From: Marsupella aquatica
Taxonomy: Eukaryota > Marchantiophyta
Assembly (NCBI GenBank): GCA_973895155.1
Contig: OZ316892.1
Span: 24,862,001-24,926,000 of the forward strand
Length of the DNA stretch: 64,000 nt
Direction: 5' to 3'
Positions 10,577-21,502 of this stretch are shown in pieces. Made by a program: the position numbers and the translations under genes. Numbering within the stretch: the stretch's first letter is position 1; each line of letters starts with the position of its first letter. A model generated the notes under the pieces. The model had not been told where the DNA came from. It saw nothing but the letters and a program-made list of their open reading frames with translations, and did not search any database.

Positions 10577-13500
10577 ATGATGCACTGGCTGCTGTTTGGA
10601 TATGTGGGTATGCTTCCTCTGTTGCTGTTCATTCTGGTGTGTGGGGATCGACCCACGTTTGAAGGAACGTGGCTGGAGAAAGTTTATAGCTTTGTTTTCG
10701 CCGGTGGATGTTTCGACACGTTGCTGTGAGTAACCTACCATTTGAAGTCTTTCCTTAACTCTTCAAAATTCATTTAGTCAGTCAGTCATAGATTGAATGA
10801 ATCATTCACTCATCCATTCATTCTCGTTTTTTGTAATTCTGCTGGTGATCTTACCAGATACTTTATTGTGCTTTCCATCCGGTCCTTTGCAATCTCCCTT
10901 TCGCATGTTTCTCTACCGTCCAGTGGACCCTGGGACCAGTTTATTCCACTCCAACTCTCAACTTCTCCACCGCTACACGGAATTCATTCATTTGTTCTCT
11001 CATCAATTTCCCAAGTGAACTAGACATTTGTCGGGCAGTCGAGTAGGCGATCAGAGACCTAAGCAGTTGCCATCAAAAGTCTTTGTTTTCTCTCGCTAAT
11101 TTGCGCAAGATGCCTCATTTTCAAAAAGGTAATTGAAACGGTATGCTTGACAATCTAAGAAAACGTTTTTTCCCTCTCTATCCTATAATCTCCAGACTGT
11201 CCAGTGCTTGCTGGGTACTTACTCGATGAATTTCATATGTATGAACCTTAAAAAACATTATAAAGACAAGTAATTAGAAAGAGGAACTAGAAACATGCAC
11301 GAAGATATGGCTATACATGTCCATCAAGGGAAAACACAGAAACCCCTATGATTTTCGCGAACACGAAAATTAGGAAAGCATCATCCACCGCTTTACTTTC
11401 TTGCGCATGGTATCTACTATCTAGAGATGGGTGACTTTGAGCTGTTTTACGACCTGTATAGGGAAGCAAATCTTCATTTAGCCACCTCTAATCCTAGTCT
11501 TCTTTTTAGTCACGCCAAGATGCTACAAATAGGACCCAGATCACCAGACGCTCAGTTGATAGGCTCAAGGTAAGTATATGCATATTTCGTAGGGCGCCTG
11601 AACTTAGGGGACGGCATCTTGGAAATCTCGAAGAAACAAGGGTACTTTTAAACTTCAAGAACTTTAGAGGGTAGTTTGGTAATGATACCTTCCATCAACA
11701 GCTAGATATGAAAGCTTGAACGTATCATCGTAACGAATAGATTTTTGAAAACAAACGTTCTCTCTTTCATGACAAATGCTTCATGGTTGTAGGGGTTTGA
11801 TCCGCAAAGCCTTTGGGGAGAGGGGGTCAAATGCTTGTGCAGCTGCGGAATCATACTGCTGTGAGCGACCAAATCCAATTTTACAGGTGAGGCACCACTA
11901 TAATCTTCTGTATTATCAACTCTGTAGGAGTGACCACAGTTTCAGGTGACACTTCAAAAACAAAATGATGACTGCACGTTCGGCGCACACTTGCTTGGTT
12001 ACCTTGTGCATGACTGAACAGGAAGGCGATTTAACCCACAAAAGATCAATATCTTTGTCTCTGCAGCTATTCTATCTGGCAATCGTTGGAGGCACTTATT
12101 TTTCAATATGTGCTACATCACTTCAATACATTCCTGGGTACTACTTGGGGGCATGGCACAGGTGCGGGATCCAGCTTCTTGTCTTGGCACCATTAGCTTA
12201 CTGTCTTGCGCTATTTTAGCACTTTATGTGTTGCAGTCATTCTTTAGAAACTCTTTGAAGGCATAGGATCTCTATCTTTGCTGTCTCTTGTTGACATGGT
12301 TTGGGTACTAGTAATCGTCAGTTGATTTCATTGGGAAGTTAAATTAATACACTTTCACTGAGGTTTGTTGCCTATTCTTGCAATTGTACAGGTATGCTGG
12401 ACACGGTGCAGTTCTGTTGGGAATTATTCTCTTTCTCATGACAAGTTTTTGCGATCCGGGTACAATTAATGCTGCAACTCTGCGACGACATAGTTCTATC
12501 TTTCCCTTTGATAATATTATATACCAAGAGAAGGTGTGCGTCACCTGCAAGATACCACGGTATGCTACCTGATGCGTATATTTGCGAGGGATTAGTTTTT
12601 CTAGCTTCTATCGTTTGCCTATACTGCCTCTGCCCCCTTCATCTTGGGATTGTAGGCTTCCTTTATATCGAGACGTATCTTATGGCTTGTTTCAATTTCC
12701 ATGGCAGGCCAGCACGCTCAAAGCATTGTAGTATTTGTAATCGCTGCATTGCCCGATTTGACCATCATTGTGGCTGGATGGTCAGTTCTCCTACGAATCT
12801 TGCAACCAGGGGCAGCCAAGATTGCCTTCTATTGAAAGGTCCCTTTGCTGCCAATTTGTTTGGATGGACTAACCTAGAAAGATGACAGTAGTGGGCATAG
12901 TAAGGAAATTGTTTAACTGCAGCTGTTGTAAGATGTTCTTCTCGTCTTTCTCCTCAAGATAATGTGGCTGAAAGGTTCAAGTCTCTGTCGCTGACATTCT
13001 GGAAACGATTGGCGACAGAATAATTGCATTGGGGAGAATAATCTGCGCTACTTCTTGGGGTTCCTGATCTGGTAAATTTAGCTCCTTGTAAAACCAAGAT
13101 ATGGTCCCTAGGTGATACTTTAGAAACATTTCAACTCCTGCAAGGCTAAATTAAAAGGTAGGAATTGTAGATCGAGTTGTTGTTCTATACTATTTGTTTG
13201 CTGCAGGATATAGCAGTTTTTTTTATATATGATGACTTTTTTAATTGGATAACGTAATTTATTTTCTGGTGTGTGTTGAGTGTAGGCATGTTTGTCTTTG
13301 CTGGTATGGAGTTTATCTTCTTGGGGCCATTCTACTTGGAGAGATCCAAGAACGAAATGTGATACGCACAGTTAACTGTGAGTGCACTCGCCGACTTTAC
13401 CTTCTCGCCAGCCAAAATTGCAAATGCATTTTCAAACAACGTGTGACGCATAGTTTATTACATAATTCTAATTCAACCAAGGCACTCCCTAGAATAAGTG

Positions 13501-14506
13501 GACATTGGTGAAAATTAGGAAACTTAGACAATACACCAAGGCTTGAGATGATGGTGGAATCAACAGTTGCCTGTTCTGCTTCTTCGTGCAGACTATTATG
13601 GGACCTCAGCGAGAGATGTATACCCTCAGATTCTTCAGGTACAGTGCACATTCAGAATTCAGTTTCCACTTTATTTCGACTTGCTTTTGATGTAAAAGTT
13701 TGTCCCATGGCTGAAGACGGTTGTCTCGTCTGAAAATTATTTGAGATCTTGGAACCGGCTTTATAAACCTAATCTCATGACAACAGGTGACTAGTACTGC
13801 CCTTGTGGGGAGAGGTTGCTTTGGACTAATCATGAACCCTGTCTCGTGCAGTGGCTCTTGATATTCTACTCAGCGCAAGTTCTCATGATGATCTTCCTGT
13901 CCGTTGTTTCTCTTCTTCTGTTGTCGTTTACTGGCTACCATGTTTATCTTGTGGTGATGAATACCACCACAAATGAGGTTGGCCCCTTGCTTCGGTTGGC
14001 GCTTTAGCTTAAATAGTTTTTCTTACTACCCTAGTCTTTTGTCTTCCCTTCCAGTTAAGCTTTGTCAAGCCTCCGACAGAAGAGGAAATGAGGTCGAGGA
14101 TTAAGAAAAAGGTGGATTGTTTTATTTCTGACAAGATTACAGCAGTGCTAAACGTAGTTTCTGCCTCGACTTAGTATCGTTAGTCTTTCCATTCTGGTTG
14201 CAGACATACAAGTGGGACGACTATCAACGATGGGAAGCTGAAATGGCATGGTCTAAAATACTGGCGGACGAAAATGAAAAGTCAGGTAAAGAAAAGGCAG
14301 AAGTTGCAGATAAGTCAGTTCGCAAGTCTGGCCTCCTTGGTTTCTTCTATAAGAATCACACTAATCTACCCCCAAAACCCAAGCCGTCTTCATTTAAGAA
14401 GGATAACTTGTACAATAGAGGGGTTTTTGCAAATGCAGCAGAAGTCATCTATCCACGATCATCCAGGACTAAAGTTACTCGATCAAGACGGACAAAGAAG
14501 GACTAA
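10577..14506 (+). CDS. DHHC protein S-acyltransferase, PAT17-like
   Basis: Eleven exons join in phase to 418 residues: 10577-10725, 11793-11886, 12067-12161, 12392-12559, 12708-12780, 13019-13071, 13286-13377, 13592-13638, 13852-13977, 14055-14111 and 14204-14506. The enzyme moves palmitate from acyl-CoA through its own cysteine to cysteines of target proteins at a membrane. The cysteine-rich domain reads [12 protein letters not shown], then ARFDHHCGW, with the catalytic DHHC at about residues 187-190. Membrane segments lie before and after it (for example [12 protein letters not shown] and [14 protein letters not shown]), and the family TTxE-like motif appears as NTTTNE. IPGYYLG, FCDPGT and the C-terminal [17 protein letters not shown] block match Arabidopsis At3g04970. 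The start MMHW fits the family; intron 1 is the longest at about 1.07 kb. Length is close to the Arabidopsis protein (about 400). Confidence 0.93.
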
Positions 14507-15786
14507 TGGTGAAAATAGTTTTGGGACCCTCCCCCGCTGCATGGTGGTAGTCAGATAGACCAACCACTTTACTAAAAGAGCTGTTATGGTGGCCAATGGT
14601 CATGTCAACGCGGAATTCAAAACCTCTCTTTGAGAAAACATGTTTTGTGTTACGCAAATTTGGGTCTATTGATCATCTACACATTCGAATTCTTGAAGAG
14701 GATTTTCAGTTCAGGCTGAGTTCTCTTTTAAAATAATTGTGCCTCACCTTGATCAACAATCAAGCAGATTGTACGGGCAAATTCAACATTATACATTCAT
14801 GCAGATTATGACAAGCAACTTGTTATATCTTTCTTCTGCCATACACAGTATTTGAAGTCGAGGCTGGCCGTGAAGAAGATCGATCTGGATGTGCTCACCT
14901 TGCTACACGGCTAGATGTCAAGAGTGGATTTTGCATAATAATATAGTGGCTATTGAATAAATTTACGGCTGGGAATGAGGAGTTGCCTGTTCATACTGCA
15001 ATTTATCAACATTTTCTCTAGGGTTCAGTAGGAGAAAAGGGCTCATTCATTGTAAATGGTTGTCTAGTTTCGTCCAGTAACACAAAGTGAGAATAAATGA
15101 TTGAGCCTAAACCGTCTATCAAATAGCGGTCAAGTACATGTCTCCTCTTTCCAACGTTCGATTTCTTCCACCTCTGCCATTGGTGTGTAGAAGTGTCTAA
15201 AAATATTTTGAGGGAAAGCTCTCTCCTACACAACGCATGTTGATATTTATTGCATTCTCCTATATGTGATTGGTGTGATGTTCATCTATTAGTGATGGTG
15301 ATGGTGATCCGCATACTGGTTCGGCAAAACAACACATCCTCGTATTAAATCGCAGTGTTCTCCCCACTAGCCTCCCCATCAGCAGCATTATCCTTTGCAA
15401 ACACTTCCATCCTGAAGGTGACAGGAATTCGGCCACAGCGGACCAATTCCTTCAGAAGTGTTTTTTCCAGGTCGAGGGGAGCAAAATATCTCCTTTCCTT
15501 TCGATCTTTTCTTTAATCCTCTTTTCTGGTGATCTTCTACATTTCTTGCAATCCTTCGATCCCCGCTCAAATATATCTACTTTCCTCAGATCTCTGTGGA
15601 ACGGGAAGTCAATTTCTCTCCTGGCTTGGTCCAAGTTACAAAGACTAAAATGTAAACACCCTCTCCAGCTCCTGCTTTGAGCGAAGATAAAGCAAAGGGC
15701 AGAAGTTTTGCTGCAACTGCATCCTCTCCAGCTCCTTTTCGATTGAAGAAAAACCGTATGGCAGTAAGTTTGGAGCAAATTTCAAG
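14507..15786. other. space between two convergent genes
   Basis: The DHHC gene and the propeller gene end facing each other here. An AATAAA at 14956-14961 is a candidate polyadenylation signal for the DHHC gene. Open frames on the minus strand near 15450-15830 belong to the 3' flank of the propeller gene and show no family features. Confidence 0.45.
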
Positions 15787-18033
15787 CTAATTAAACAAAG
15801 CTTCTCGGATAGTGCTACTGAACTCACGGATCCCCAATCCTATGGCAAAGCTGGTGTAAGCCTTCCCATCTTTCACAAATACGGATGTTCCTAACCGATG
15901 CAAGGGACCCGAATATTTCTGAGCGACCTCTGCGGTTTCCCAACTATCAGAACTGGCCAGAAGCTTCGTCCCCAAGAAGGATGTCACCACAAGTTTATCT
16001 GAAGAGAGGAGAGCCATCCCGTCCGCCATGAACAGATTTCCAGCGACATTCACGCGTTGGACAGAGGCCCCATCCAGAGAGATCTTTAAGAGAGCTCCCC
16101 CCGTGCTGTGATCGACAAGGAGATACCCATCCGGATGATATACAATTCCATTGAGAGTGGGTACCTCGAAGGGCAGCGGGCCAGAAACTTTCAAAAGAGG
16201 GCTGTCAGTGAGAACGAATGATTGGGAACCGTCCGGGCTCACTTTCCATATCCGAGTTGATCCGGCATCGGTGACATAAGCGTTGCCCTCCTCATCCACT
16301 GCCACATCGTCGGCAAAAGACGGCGAATCTATGCAACAATGAAACGCATCAGCTCCAAATACTTTTTCAACTTTTTGGGTTAACAGGCAGAAGGTGGGGG
16401 CCGATTGGTACAGATGGAAGAATTTCAAATCACATGAGCCGCTACGTTCTACGATCCCAGTTCAGTCCAATTGTCAACTAAACAAGGCATGGCAAATTCG
16501 AGATATCCTCCTGCACATGATTGACCAGGCAAAATTTCCGTTTCGGTTTTTCCTGGCGGTAATTCACTCCCACCACCTGACAGGGCTTTCGACATGGGGC
16601 AGGATTTTTGCACAATCGCAGCTGAGTAGTTAGTTGTTTTTCAGATTGTAATGGGTAATTGCGTCACGCAAAAGTGCAAAGGTTGGTCAGTTGTGTAACC
16701 TGCAGAGCTCTTTTGTTAGATTTATGGAAGTGACTTAGTGATAGGGAGTAGAAGGTTGCTAGACTACGGCCGCTCTTCGAGTAGGATCTTGGCGAACGTA
16801 CTGTAGATTATTAACTGGAATGAGACCATTGTTCAGAAAACTGAACTCGTTGAGATTTTGCATGAACTTTATGGTTTAGCCTATTGCCAGGCTATGGGAT
16901 GCATTGAATTGGGATCTTCGCAAGTTCAAGCGGCTTCTAAAGACTGCTACGACAACTCTCACTACAGTGCCGGCCTATGTTGAAGCGATGAGTACAAGAT
17001 CCGAGTCTAAGACTTTCACCGTTCATTCAGGGAAAACATCTGCAGTGAGCTTCAGGGGCAATGGAAAATTCTTAAGTATTAAAAACCAGCCAACGGAAGG
17101 AATAGAATAGTGACTTCTTGAGAATTTTACCTGGTCCTGCGAGGTCTTTTAGGAAGAGCAGGTCCCACGAGCTTAAATCGTATGCAGCTAGACCACTGTA
17201 ATCCCTCTTCGCGGTTGTATGTACAACTAGCACACGATTGCGGGGTGCATCCACTCGGACGCCAACCCAAGAAGGGCCCCCTGCCTCATTTGGTGCGGCA
17301 ACAGTCTTTGCGTTGAGAATGGCTCCGGCTTGGCTGCCGTTCAATTTCACCTGCCATAATTTCCGAGCCACCCAAATTCCAGAGTTAGAGCAGGTGATCA
17401 CATCGATGACTTCTGATTGTAATTTAATGACATCCACATCTCCCAAGAAGATTTGTCCCTCAAAAAGTATGATAGCTGATGTACACTGCTACAATTAGCA
17501 GAGTCTCAAGCTATCGATCTGGTGCAAGCATTCCAATTCAGTTGCACTACTGTGCATTGGCAGAATCAGAACAGGTGTGGAGCCCTCTGTCACACAAATT
17601 CACCACACAAAAATTTCATTTCAACGACTCTAGAGGAATGCAGACGAAAAAACCCACGATATGTAGGTGTGGTCTGTTGACAGACAGTAGAGGAGTAGTT
17701 CCTAGAAAATGCTCACAACAGCTAGAAACAGAAAATTGGTTCATTATAACAACACAAAAATTGAAGAGACGATAGAGATGGGTTCTCTGTGTAGGGTTTA
17801 GGGTTCAAACCCTAAACCTCAAACAATCCACCACCGCCAGATAGCTTGTATGCAGACAGGAGAACACGGTTGTTCTCTGCATCCCAATCAGCCCCTTCGT
17901 GGAAGAAATCTGGGCTCACAAAGTTGATCGAGGTCTCGCTGTTATTGTCCACACTTAGCCATTTGATGGCAAGAGTGGCTACCACTGCAAAGCATTGCAC
18001 CACAAGCGATAGCCTGCCTGTCCATGCTGCCAT
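15787..18033 (-). CDS. secreted SMP-30/NHL-like beta-propeller protein
   Basis: Three exons join in phase on the minus strand (18033-17818, 17458-17131, 16328-15787) to 361 residues. The N-terminus (MAAWTGRLSLVVQ, then CFAVVATLAI) is a plausible signal peptide. The rest has the repeated glycine/aspartate pattern of a six-bladed propeller: FHEGADWDAENN, ADDVAVDEEGNAYVTDAG, LNGIVYHPDGYLLVDH and ADGMALLSSDKLVV. These are the hallmarks of plant SMP-30/gluconolactonase or strictosidine-synthase-like proteins. Members of this superfamily bind metal ions and some hydrolyse lactones or esters; the substrate here cannot be read from sequence. Exons 2 and 3 start at ordinary acceptors. The donor of exon 1 sits inside a telomere-repeat palindrome (see the hairpin entry). 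Confidence 0.85.
17795..17818. repeat. perfect telomere-motif palindrome at a splice donor
   Basis: GGTTTAGGGTT at 17795-17805 is followed by two bases and then its exact reverse complement AACCCTAAACC at 17808-17818. Both arms carry the plant telomere repeat TTTAGGG. On the minus strand the GT donor of the propeller gene's first intron (17817-17816) lies in the arm, so the RNA could fold the donor into an 11-bp stem. Confidence 0.85.
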
Positions 18034-18161
18034 CCTATGCCAAGTAGCTGCTGCTTACAAAATTCAATGTTGTGAGTCTATGTTAAACTGACCCCACCAG
18101 TGGACAGGACCCCTATATAGAGGAGAAAACCTGGGAAAAACTTACGAAGATCAAAGAGCCA

Positions 18162-18170
18162 AAACCCTAA
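18162..18170. promoter_or_regulatory. telo-box upstream of the propeller gene
   Basis: AAACCCTAA, the plant telo-box, lies about 130 bases upstream of the propeller gene's start codon. In plants this motif is common near starts of genes active in dividing cells and is bound by telomere-repeat-binding proteins. Function here is inferred from the motif and position only. Confidence 0.45.
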
Positions 18171-18175
18171 ACTCC

Positions 18176-18311
18176 AACTACTACAAAGGAACTCAAGCCC
18201 TACTCAGCATCCAACTACCACAAAGGAACTATAACCCTACTCAGCATCCAACTACCACAAAGGAACTAAAGCCCTACTCAGCATCCAACTACCACCAAGG
18301 AACTAAGGCCC
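18176..18311. repeat. 37-bp tandem repeat, nearly four copies
   Basis: A unit starting CCCTACTCAGCATCCAACTA and continuing CCACAAAGGAACT begins at 18198, 18235 and 18272, exactly 37 bases apart, with a partial copy before. Copies differ by one to three bases, so the expansion is recent. It lies in the upstream region of the propeller gene. Confidence 0.93.
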
Positions 18312-21300
18312 AAGTAAATTGAAAAGTCTGGTAAAGCTCTTGGGTAACTTGCACTAAGGGTCACCAAGGATACGTGTGAAGGGGTCACCGTCTCTCCAGA
18401 CCCGGGAGTAATTTCAGTGATGACTTATAATTGTGTATATACTTAAAAAGACAAGTAGGTGTAGCAAAAGTGCCTGACTTTTCAAAAAACATTGTTAGTT
18501 CTAATAAATTGATGCCATAACCGGAGCCGGAGTTGAGAGGGGTGTTTGGCGGTGGTGAAATTTGGTCCAATGATGGCAATGGAGCCATTGAGGGGGTACA
18601 AGGGGGCCAAAAGGGGGCCCAAGGACTTGGAGGCCAAGTTGTAGGCATCCTGATGGGTGGGGGCTGGCCAGAGGTTCCATGCAAGACGTGAACTGGGGAG
18701 AATGACAAAAACATATAAAATGCTGAAACTTAAAACAGACGTAGTTGTGCTAGTACTCTTCCAAACATAGTCATGTATGAATTTATTTTGAAGCCATTGA
18801 TGAGCCCCATGCAAACCCAGCGTCCATTAGTTAATTTGAGTCTGTACCAAACATCACACTCCTGATAACTTTTAGCACCCATAAAATGGCCAAACTAGGC
18901 GGCCTAGTTTTGGTGTTATGGAGATAGCCACCAAAGCCTGACTAAAAAGACACTTGTACTCCAACAGAGTATCATATTAACACAATGCCCAGGCAGTGTG
19001 TTTGAAGTTGACTTTGTGTTTGACAATCAATTAAAAAGTTACTTAAAGGAGAAAAGATGTACTGACTACCAGGCATCAAGTCCCAGCGCAGACTACCAGA
19101 GAATAGCGTACATCAATGGCCGGAGTCAATTCCTGCAGGGAAATTGAGGAATCGGGTGAGCAATACATGGACACTTATGCACTTCAGTACACCCATGTGT
19201 TCCTTGCATATGTTTGCTGGGACTTCCACTTTCCATGGACCCAAACACTTCTCTCTAAGACATCACTTCTAGGCCTATCATTCTTGCTTACACACTTCAT
19301 CTAACAATGCCAAAATCTGAACAGAGGGCCAAAACTTGAACACAATGCTAATATTTGAACACAACATCAATTATGAACACAATGTTGCAAGTGAAAAGTT
19401 TCTAAACAAAGACTCAAACCTCAAACAGAGTGCTCGGGGCAAGTTTTTCAAATAAAGGACCCTTGGCCCACTATTCAAATATAGCGCCATGGTGTTGTGT
19501 TTGGGGGAAGACGGTAGGTGTGGGGACCACTGGATCTAAAATCCTGAATGTGAAAGTCTCCATAGTTCACAATGCTTGACAAGTGGCTTGGATAGACCAT
19601 TACAAGCTGAATGGACCTCTCTAAAATGTTATTTTCACTCAGATAGAATTTTCTTGAATAAGTGCTCACCTCTTTGGGTGTCTAAAAGCATTATTGCAGT
19701 CCTGGAATCCTGCGGGTTAACGTAGCAATCCCATTCGCAGAGCATTGTAGGCAATAGTAGCCCTCTCTTTTTTCCGGGCAATACACCCGACAATGCCATG
19801 TAAACAGAACTTTACTGTATACTTGATTCTCTTTCATGATTTTTGTCTTTGTAATTTTGGTGTTTTATGGAGAACAATGTGCAGTCCAGATCTGAAAGGG
19901 GGCATTATGAAACTTCTCCTTGCGTTTCTGAAACTAGTAAAAATTAAAATTTCTCAGGCCTTTGTGTGTATTACTCCCTGTTACCAGGGCATTATGGGCA
20001 ATAATAGCCCTTCAAAACTTGAGCTAGGGCCCTCATTTTTTTAGGCAATATGGCCCATGATGCGCTGTTACCAGGACATTACTAAATACATTGTACATTA
20101 CCCCATATATTTACACACAAAGTTATGACATAGAATCCACCACATATCATCATATATACAACAAGTTTTCAGAAGTTTGCTAAGTTCATCTGGATCCTTT
20201 AATGAACATTGCAGTATCCTATTTCAAAACCATCAGTATTAGGAAAGGTCAACAAAGGCCAAGTGAAGCTCATGTTCAAAAATAGACCACAATGTTTGAA
20301 TTGAAGACTCTGATGGACCAAGAACTTTTTAACACCCAAAAAAATTTGACATCTATACACAAGAAAGGTTCTAGATGGGTTGGAATAGTTACTCCATCTG
20401 AGTATTTTGTCATATTCCAATGGACTCACAAGACCCCAATAGACAAACTAAACACTATTGAACTTGACTCCCATAGCACCATTCATAATATTTCAGAGTA
20501 CTTAATTCTGCTTGTTACAGGGTTTAGGGTTTCCTCTGGGGGCTTTTATCTATGCTAACTTAAATTGTTCTCCACCAAAAATAGATGAATAATAACAGTT
20601 GATGTAGGTGACTACAGCTAGATGGCTGGCTCTGATTCATTCCCAGCCCAAGTCCTTGTCCTGAAGTCCTAGGGTCTACTTGCTTGTTAGTCCTCATATT
20701 CCATATTCCATGCTCCCTTGATCTTCTTTCAATTTAATTATTACATTGCCAACATTTCCACCTCTGGTCGAGTAATTTAACTATAACTATCTTGGAAAGA
20801 TCTAATGGTCAACATCCTGTCAGTTTTCATCAGCGGCCAATCATCACCGTCCTCAAATTAACCTTAGCACCCTTGCCCACCCTCGACAAAGGGGGGCCAG
20901 GGGCCGGAGTGGGGTAGCCAATAAGGAGGTTTGGGAGCAAAGTAAGAGACCTACCCCAATATCAAGGGTTGGAAAGCGTGTTACAGCCAGGGTAGAGAAC
21001 ATGGATGTTGTTTCAAGTTAACCATAGCCTAACTAACCAGTAATGAAAAGAATGGATAATAATCTAACAACTAGTATATCTCATAAAATTAATATGCTGG
21101 CGTGTGCAAAAGTCTAGAAGCAAGTAAAAATAATAGTTTTTCGTAGTGTTGCGAACGGGGAACCAATTCACCACTTCGGTACTCTAAGGACAGCATTTCC
21201 TTCGTTCCCAGCTCTGCAGTGCGTGCGATGCCGTTCTGCACGGCAATCCATCCTCCTGAACCACAGCTTTCCATTCTGTAGACAGAGCACAATAGCTTTC

Positions 21301-21502
21301 ACTACTAGGCAGAGTGAATGAAGGAGGACAGAAACGCATGCAATCCGCAAACGACATCGTCCTGGGAGAGAATCGCATTCCTGAGCTGAGCTCGTCGCGG
21401 AGAAGAAATTGACCAAGGTCGGTAAGAAGAAAGCCGATCGATTGAGCCGGACTGCGAGATCAGTCTGTCAATTTGTTTAGAGCCAGTGCGGGAGAGAGAG
21501 GT
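18312..21502. other. intergenic region between divergent genes
   Basis: No gene is recognised. A weak duplication occurs at about 19737-19805 and 19982-20060 (both read GCATT-TAGGCAATA-TAGCCCT followed by a T-run and GGGCAATA-CCC). The last 200-400 bases must include the promoter and leader of the AAGAB-like gene. Confidence 0.4.

Noticed and set aside
10295-10741. 148-codon minus-strand frame
   Set aside because: Antisense to the first exon of the DHHC gene and its leader; Ser/Arg-rich composition is a shadow of the coding strand.
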